Origin: an uncultured Phycisphaerales bacterium | GTDB taxonomy: Bacteria; Planctomycetota; Phycisphaerae; Phycisphaerales; UBA1924 | Direction of reading: 5' to 3' | Length of the DNA stretch: 10,705 nucleotides | NCBI GenBank assembly: GCA_937879825.1 | Contig: CALFMQ010000121.1 | Location: 1-10,705 of the forward strand | In this document: piece by piece, positions 6,950 through 10,705 of the stretch | Position numbering within the stretch: position 1 is the first letter of the stretch | Layout of the letters: each line of letters opens with the position of its first letter | Notes under the pieces: generated by a model | What the model saw: the letters and a program-made list of their open reading frames with translations, nothing else | Told to the model about the DNA's origin: nothing | Databases searched by the model: none | Position numbers and translations under genes: made by a program

Positions 6950-9010
6950 ATGAGCCACACCCTCAAGACGGCCGCCCTTTCAGCACTCGCCGTGGCATGT
7001 GTCGCCGGGACCGCGCGGGGCGATATCACGCAGTGGTGGTACATCAACTCCAACAGTTTCGGGCTGGCGATGAAGCACATGCCCGATTTCGATCAGAAGC
7101 GGATTGCTGGTTCCGGGCACACCGGGCTGCCGGGTTCGGGCGCGATGTACTGCGTCCCCACGGCCACGGTCAACCTGTTCGCCTACATCGCCAATCACGG
7201 GTATCCCGCGGTCGGTCCGGGCTACGGCAACTGGCAACTCCAGTCGAAGTACGAGCAGGCGACCGTCACGATCAAGAATGTCGGCTTCCTCATGAACACG
7301 GATGCCGCCGACGGCACCGGCGGGTACGACTGGCGCGACGGGGCGAAGATCTGGCTCGCCGGGCACCCGTACCTCGATGTCAACTTCTACTGGGCTCAGG
7401 GACTGGACGGCATCACGCTCAAGGAGATGACGCAGGCGGTCATCAACGGCGGCGTCGTGGCGTTCGCGTACGGTCGGTACAACGAAGCGGGGACCGCGTT
7501 CGGGCAGCCGAACCTGGGCACGCGCACCGGCGGGCATGCTGTCACGCTCACGGGTTCCTTCAAGAACGGCTCGTACGAGGAGATCACCTACCGCGATCCC
7601 GCGGACGACGATTACAACTCCTCGCAGTCGATATTCGGCAACACGTTCTACAACACACGGACCATCCCATTTGTGTTCGACGGTTCACCCTTCAATCTCC
7701 GCGTCTGCACCGAGATCATCACCAACTTGAATGACGGCAAGCGCCGGATCATCGACTCGTACATGTCGATCAAGCCCAAGTGGGGGCTCACCTACCAACC
7801 GGGCGAGGACTTCCTCACGCCGATCTTCCCGTGGGGTGTGATCGGATCGATCGAGATCCCGCAGCAGTTGCCGTTGAACCTGCCGCTCGAGCTGGTGCAG
7901 GCGGTCATGACGCCCTCGCAGAGCACCGTGCTGACGCTCTCATCGACGGCGACGAACGACATGGTGCTTCACGAGGTGAACCCGGCGACGGGTGAAGTGA
8001 CGGAAGTTCCCGCGCCGCCGCGGCTGCGACAACTGATGTTCGGGCGCCAGCATCAGTTGTACGCAACAGACGGCATCAAGACCTACTGCCTGGACTACTA
8101 CAACGACAACGCCATCGCCGCGGAACTCAACTTCGGTGCCCTGGACATGGTGTTCGACGACTCGACCGACAAGGTCGGGCTCCTGCGCCCCGGCGGGATC
8201 ATCGAGTGGTTCAACAAGGGGCTCGGCCCGTCGCAATACCGTTGGATTCTCCCGACTTCAATCCCTCTCGGCGACACCGTGAAGATCTTCCCGAGCAACT
8301 CGCCTTACAAGGTGTGGCTGGTCTCTTCCGCGTCGGACATGATCTACGGTATCTCGCAACCGGGCCAGGGCATCGGGCCGCTCTCGATCGAGACCATTGC
8401 GAACTTCGAGATTCAGAACCCGACATCGGTGTGCGAGGACGCCGCGGGCAACCTGATCGTGGCGTGCGACGGATCCGTGAAGTACTTCGTTCCGGTGGTC
8501 GGCGCGGGGTGGCAGTACGATCCGACCTCGCCGTGGGACGGAATCGCGGTCGGCGCGAACTTCTGCACCTCGCGGAGCCGGGATAACTTCGATCCCGCGA
8601 TCCACTCCGGACCGGCGTGGGACAACATCATCCCCGAGCAACTGGCCCACGGCATCTTCCTGCCGGACTGCCCGGGCGATCTCGACGGCAACCAGCGCGT
8701 CGATGTCAATGATCTGAATCAACTGCTCGCCGGTTGGGGCACCGCCTCGCTCTCGAGCGATGTGAACCGCAACGGTGTCACCGATGTTGATGACCTCAAC
8801 ATGGTGCTGACCAACTGGAACAACTCGTGCGTCGATCTGCCGTGCCCCGGAGATGCCGACGGCAACGGCGTGGTGAATGTCGACGATCTCAACCTCGTCC
8901 TCAGCAACTGGCTGACCGCAGAGGATGTGGGCGACTTCAACGCCGACGGCGTTGTGGATGTCGACGACCTGAACGACCTGCTCTCGCACTGGCAGGACAA
9001 CTGCCTGTAG
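6950..9010 (+). CDS. Secreted dockerin-tailed protein with C39-like peptidase and propeller-like regions (copy 2)
   Basis: 686 aa, paralogue of the preceding gene and collinear throughout. The signal peptide (1-24) ends ARG before Asp25. The putative catalytic residues sit at exactly the same numbers as in copy 1: Cys68 in YCVPTATVNLFAY, His196 in GGHAVTLTG, Asp216 in YRDPADD. Other shared blocks are KHMPDFDQ (42-49), FAYGRY (172-177) and CEDAAG..IVACDGSVK (495-511). The middle part (about 315-515) has the same propeller-like units but many substitutions. The tail C574-L686 differs from that of copy 1 at only 8 of 113 positions. Function is expected to be similar: an extracytoplasmic peptidase-like or binding protein with a docking tail. 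The substrate is unknown. The start is fixed by AAGGAG seven bases upstream. The peptidase call is by motif resemblance only and the domain could be catalytically inactive. Confidence 0.9.
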   Translation: MSHTLKTAALSALAVACVAGTARGDITQWWYINSNSFGLAMKHMPDFDQKRIAGSGHTGLPGSGAMYCVPTATVNLFAYIANHGYPAVGPGYGNWQLQSKYEQATVTIKNVGFLMNTDAADGTGGYDWRDGAKIWLAGHPYLDVNFYWAQGLDGITLKEMTQAVINGGVVAFAYGRYNEAGTAFGQPNLGTRTGGHAVTLTGSFKNGSYEEITYRDPADDDYNSSQSIFGNTFYNTRTIPFVFDGSPFNLRVCTEIITNLNDGKRRIIDSYMSIKPKWGLTYQPGEDFLTPIFPWGVIGSIEIPQQLPLNLPLELVQAVMTPSQSTVLTLSSTATNDMVLHEVNPATGEVTEVPAPPRLRQLMFGRQHQLYATDGIKTYCLDYYNDNAIAAELNFGALDMVFDDSTDKVGLLRPGGIIEWFNKGLGPSQYRWILPTSIPLGDTVKIFPSNSPYKVWLVSSASDMIYGISQPGQGIGPLSIETIANFEIQNPTSVCEDAAGNLIVACDGSVKYFVPVVGAGWQYDPTSPWDGIAVGANFCTSRSRDNFDPAIHSGPAWDNIIPEQLAHGIFLPDCPGDLDGNQRVDVNDLNQLLAGWGTASLSSDVNRNGVTDVDDLNMVLTNWNNSCVDLPCPGDADGNGVVNVDDLNLVLSNWLTAEDVGDFNADGVVDVDDLNDLLSHWQDNCL
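8669..9007 (+). repeat. Two tandem dockerin-like modules (four Ca-binding-type loops), copy 2
   Basis: The organisation is the same as in copy 1: two 54-residue Cys-framed modules, loops DLDGNQRVDVND, DVNRNGVTDVDD, DADGNGVVNVDD and DFNADGVVDVDD. It is 105 of 113 residues identical to copy 1, while many codons differ at third positions, for example in the loop 1 and loop 2 region. Confidence 0.88.
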
Positions 9011-9053
9011 CGCCACACGACCATTCCCGAGCCATCACCACCACTGATGCACC

Positions 9054-9093
9054 GCCCCCGCTGCGCCCACCCGCGCGGCGGGGGCCTTCGTTT
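9054..9093 (+). terminator. Intrinsic terminator of copy 2
   Basis: A 13-bp stem (9054-9066 with 9073-9085) contains one G-U pair and the same CCACCC loop as the copy 1 terminator. The tail is CTTCGTTT, a weaker T-run than in copy 1. Confidence 0.85.
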
Positions 9094-9116
9094 GGAGCGG
9101 TCGGCGCAGAAAAAAG

Positions 9117-9206
9117 CGGACAGGGCGGGATTCGAACCCGCGGTACGGGTTTACCCCGTACGCCGGTTTAGCAAACCGGTCCCTTCAGCCTCTCGGGCAC
9201 CTGTCC
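9117..9206 (-). tRNA. tRNA-Ser(GCU)
   Basis: It reads AGC/AGU codons. On the minus strand the acceptor arms GGACAGG and CCTGTCC pair perfectly and are followed by discriminator G. The anticodon stem CCGGT/ACCGG encloses loop TTGCTAA, anticodon GCT (plus-strand 9170-9172). A long variable arm with stem GTACGGG/CCCGTAC is the class II feature of tRNA-Ser. The T-loop is TTCGAAT. CCA is not encoded. A T6 run (plus-strand A at 9110-9115) follows almost directly and may end the transcript. Confidence 0.97.
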
Positions 9207-9277
9207 GGCGGGGCGGATCATCGCAGATCGCGGGTTCACCATCAACCGCGCCGGGCGCACTAGACTCCGCTTGCCGC

Positions 9278-9363
9278 GGGCCTGTGGCGGAACTGGCAGA
9301 CGCAGCGGACTTAAAATCCGCTTCCCGGAAACGGGAGTGAGGGTTCGAGCCCCTCCGGGCCCA
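9278..9363 (+). tRNA. tRNA-Leu(UAA)
   Basis: It reads UUA/UUG codons. Acceptor arms GGGCCTG and CGGGCCC pair with one wobble, and the discriminator is A. The anticodon stem GCGGA/TCCGC encloses loop CTTAAAA, anticodon TAA (9312-9314). The variable arm CCCG-GAAA-CGGG is the class II long arm. The T-arm is GAGGG-TTCGAGC-CCCTC. CCA is not encoded. It ends eight bases before the stop codon of the convergent permease gene. Confidence 0.97.
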
Positions 9364-9371
9364 TTCGTTGC

Positions 9372-10178
9372 CTACATCCGCGTGCCGAGGCGGAGCGCAT
9401 CGATGTCATTGAGCAGCTTCGCCAGCACGAGGTTGATGATGACGATCACGACGAAGCTCGCCACGAACGCCTCGGTCGTCGCGCGCCCCACGCCCTGGGC
9501 GCCGGATCGGCACCGGAAACCCTTGTAGCAGGAGATCACGCCGATCGCGGTGCCGAAGAAGACCGACTTCACGAGCCCGTTCATCACGTCGAACCAGTCG
9601 ATGAAGACGCGCGTGAAGTCCCAGTACGCCTCGGGGTTGACGCCGAAGAGCTTGGTCGTGACGAACCACCCGCCCCCGACGCCGCAGAGGTTCGAGGCGA
9701 CGGTCAGCACCGGGATCATCACGATGCACGCGACGACGCGCGGCGCGACGAGCACACGCAGCGGATCGGCGGCCATGGCGCGCATCGCGTCGATCTGATC
9801 GGTGACGCGCATCGAGCCGAGTTCGGCGGCCAGCGAGCAACCGACGCGCCCGGCGAGCATGACCGCCGCGAGCACGGGACCGATCTGCTTGATGATGGAG
9901 ATGTTGACGACGCCGCCCAGACGCCCCTCCTGCCCGAAGGCGGCGAACTGGTCGTAGCCCTCGACGGCGAGGATCGCGCCGATCATCGCGCCCGTGAGCC
10001 CGACGACGGGCACGGATCGCGTGCCGACCAGGTACAGCTGCGTGCCGAATCTCGACCACTTGGCCCACGCGGGGACGCCCGTGACGACGGCGCCGATCGT
10101 GGCGAGGGTGAAAAGCGTGAACTCGCCGAAGCGTGACACGGTGCCGACGATCATCGCTCCCAGGCGTGCGATCCACAC
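9372..10178 (-). CDS. mlaE: MlaE/YrbE-family ABC transporter permease
   Basis: 268 aa from a GTG at 10178, with GGAG twelve bases upstream; an ATG at 10154 (residue 9) is the alternative start. MlaE permeases form the inner-membrane channel of MCE-type transporters that move phospholipids or other lipids between the membranes. Family blocks are clear: IGPVLAAVMLAGRVG (99-113), AAELGSMRVTDQIDAMRAM (117-135), DPLRVLVAPRVVA (138-150) and the C-terminal CYKGFRCRSGAQGVGRATTEA (217-237), with hydrophobic helices around 55-72, 143-165, 203-216 and 238-255. Length fits the family. The usual partners, an MlaF ATPase and an MlaD (MCE) protein, are not downstream, where tRNA genes lie, nor directly upstream. 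They must be elsewhere or beyond the OmpA-like gene. The acidic residue often seen before GP is replaced by Gln98-Ile99 here. Confidence 0.93.
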   Translation of the reverse strand: MWIARLGAMIVGTVSRFGEFTLFTLATIGAVVTGVPAWAKWSRFGTQLYLVGTRSVPVVGLTGAMIGAILAVEGYDQFAAFGQEGRLGGVVNISIIKQIGPVLAAVMLAGRVGCSLAAELGSMRVTDQIDAMRAMAADPLRVLVAPRVVACIVMIPVLTVASNLCGVGGGWFVTTKLFGVNPEAYWDFTRVFIDWFDVMNGLVKSVFFGTAIGVISCYKGFRCRSGAQGVGRATTEAFVASFVVIVIINLVLAKLLNDIDALRLGTRM

Positions 10179-10236
10179 TTGTTGCGATCACTCCGCTGCG
10201 GTTGTGGGGACGGGAGCGTGAACGGGTCGGGCCATG

Positions 10237-10268
10237 AAAAACGGGCGTCGGCTCTCACCGGCGCCCGT
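10237..10268 (-). terminator. Intrinsic terminator of the OmpA/MotB-like gene
   Basis: Read on the minus strand, an 11-bp stem with one C-A mismatch (plus 10258-10268 with 10241-10251) and a six-base loop is followed by TTTTT. It lies 15 bases after the stop of the OmpA-like gene, so the permease gene downstream should have its own promoter in 10179-10236. Confidence 0.88.
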
Positions 10269-10283
10269 CGGATGTTTTGCTGA

Positions 10284-10705
10284 TTACTTGACGGGGAACT
10301 CGTCGTTGTTGTTGGAGTTGGTATTGGCGGGGGTTTCGGTCCAGCCGGAGTCGGAGCCGCCCGAGTAGGAAGCGCCGGTGGGCGCGGTGAGGAAGATCTC
10401 GACGCGCCGGTTCTCGGGGGTGTTGCCCGTGGCGGTGTTCGCCACGCGCGGGCGGTACTGGCCCCACCCGGCGACGAGGATGCGCTCCGCGGGGACACCC
10501 GAGCGCTGGAGCGACTCGGAGACGGCCTTGGCGCGGTTGAGCGAGAGGCCGCGGTTGTCGCCGTGGCGGTTGATGGTGTTCTGATTGCTCACGCGCTGCG
10601 CGTCGGCGTGGCCCTCGATGCGGACTTCGTAGGAAGCGCCGGAGGTGGTGAGCACCTGCGCGACCTTCTCGAGCGCTTCGGTCGCACCGCTCTTCACGAC
10701 ATCGG
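10284..10705 (-). CDS. OmpA/MotB-family peptidoglycan-binding protein, C-terminal part (5' end outside window)
   Basis: About 140 residues are visible; the frame is still open at the window edge and the GTG at 10697 is internal. The OmpA-like fold anchors envelope proteins to peptidoglycan. Its landmarks are present: YEVRIEGHADA, then NRGLSLNRAKAVSESL, then ILVAGWGQYRPRVAN, then NRRVEIFL. The Asp of GHAD and the first Arg of NRRVE correspond to the diaminopimelate-binding residues of the family. There is an insertion between GHAD and the NRGLS motif, as in MotB-like members. A low-complexity Gly/Ser/Asn tail of about 30 residues (from TAPTGASYSG to the end) follows the domain. Without the N-terminus it cannot be decided whether this is a lipoprotein, a MotB-like stator or a barrel-linked protein. 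Confidence 0.92.
   Translation of the reverse strand, partial: DVVKSGATEALEKVAQVLTTSGASYEVRIEGHADAQRVSNQNTINRHGDNRGLSLNRAKAVSESLQRSGVPAERILVAGWGQYRPRVANTATGNTPENRRVEIFLTAPTGASYSGGSDSGWTETPANTNSNNNDEFPVK

Larger units (their letters stand above)
4624..9093 (+). repeat. Tandem duplication of a complete gene cassette (RBS, secreted protein gene, terminator)
   Basis: Two adjacent units, 4624-6784 and 6936-9093, carry the same ordered parts. These are AAAGGAGCATC leading into ATGAGCC, a gene of about 690 codons with collinear domains, and a 13-bp G+C-rich terminator hairpin with the same CCACCC loop. Divergence is uneven: the last 113 residues differ at only 8 positions, the N-terminal domain aligns without gaps for about 280 residues at moderate identity, and the middle is most diverged. 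The duplication is therefore old, with conservation or gene conversion acting on the 3' end. Confidence 0.85.

Noticed and set aside
9047..9340. Plus-strand frame across both tRNA genes
   Set aside because: Its peptide comes from the antisense of tRNA-Ser and from tRNA-Leu, a well-known false protein type.
9117..9363. tRNA genes as an integration site for a mobile element
   Set aside because: No integrase gene and no direct repeat of a tRNA 3' end was noticed; both flanks look like ordinary chromosomal genes.
9406..10191. Second long minus-strand frame over the permease gene
   Set aside because: It is Arg/His-rich, has no membrane segments, and is a shifted frame of the MlaE coding sequence.

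Overview
The window is GC-rich and almost fully coding. It reads as a chromosomal segment from a planctomycete, most likely of the class Phycisphaerae. Three things point there: secreted proteins ending in the Cys-framed dockerin-like tail (CPGDLDG...VDVNDLNxLLAxWG) that is common in that group; a TIGR02999-type ECF sigma factor placed directly before a Ser/Thr kinase with a TPR tail; and the general gene style. This assignment comes from family knowledge and no database search was run.

Layout. (1) 1-1384, plus strand: the C-terminal end of a secretin (outer-membrane channel of a type II secretion or type IV pilus system), overlapping by GTGA a small predicted lipoprotein. (2) 1381-4532, minus strand: a two-gene operon, an ECF sigma factor followed 5 bp later by a membrane-anchored Ser/Thr kinase carrying seven TPR-like units spaced exactly 42 residues apart. 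The kinase stop and the lipoprotein stop share one CTAG. (3) 4533-4637: a divergent control region with several dyads. (4) 4638-9093, plus strand: two tandem paralogous secreted proteins (690 and 686 aa). Each has a signal peptide, a C39-like cysteine-peptidase-type domain with Cys68/His196/Asp216 at identical positions, a middle part resembling beta-propeller blades, and two dockerin-like modules. Each gene has its own matching ribosome-binding site and its own nearly identical intrinsic terminator, so the whole cassette was duplicated. (5) 9117-9363: tRNA-Ser(GCU) on the minus strand and tRNA-Leu(UAA) on the plus strand. (6) 9372-10705, minus strand: an MlaE/YrbE-type ABC permease and, upstream of it across an intrinsic terminator, the C-terminal part of an OmpA/MotB-family protein.

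Functional reading. The sigma/kinase pair looks like a phosphorylation-controlled transcription switch of the ECF43 type: the sigma lacks the acidic region-2.2 motif and has a threonine there. The first dockerin gene lies divergently from it and is a natural candidate target, but this is inference. Secretin, lipoprotein, MlaE and the OmpA-like protein are all envelope functions. No CRISPR array, insertion sequence or phage gene was seen. The longest stretch without a gene is 239 bp (6711-6949).
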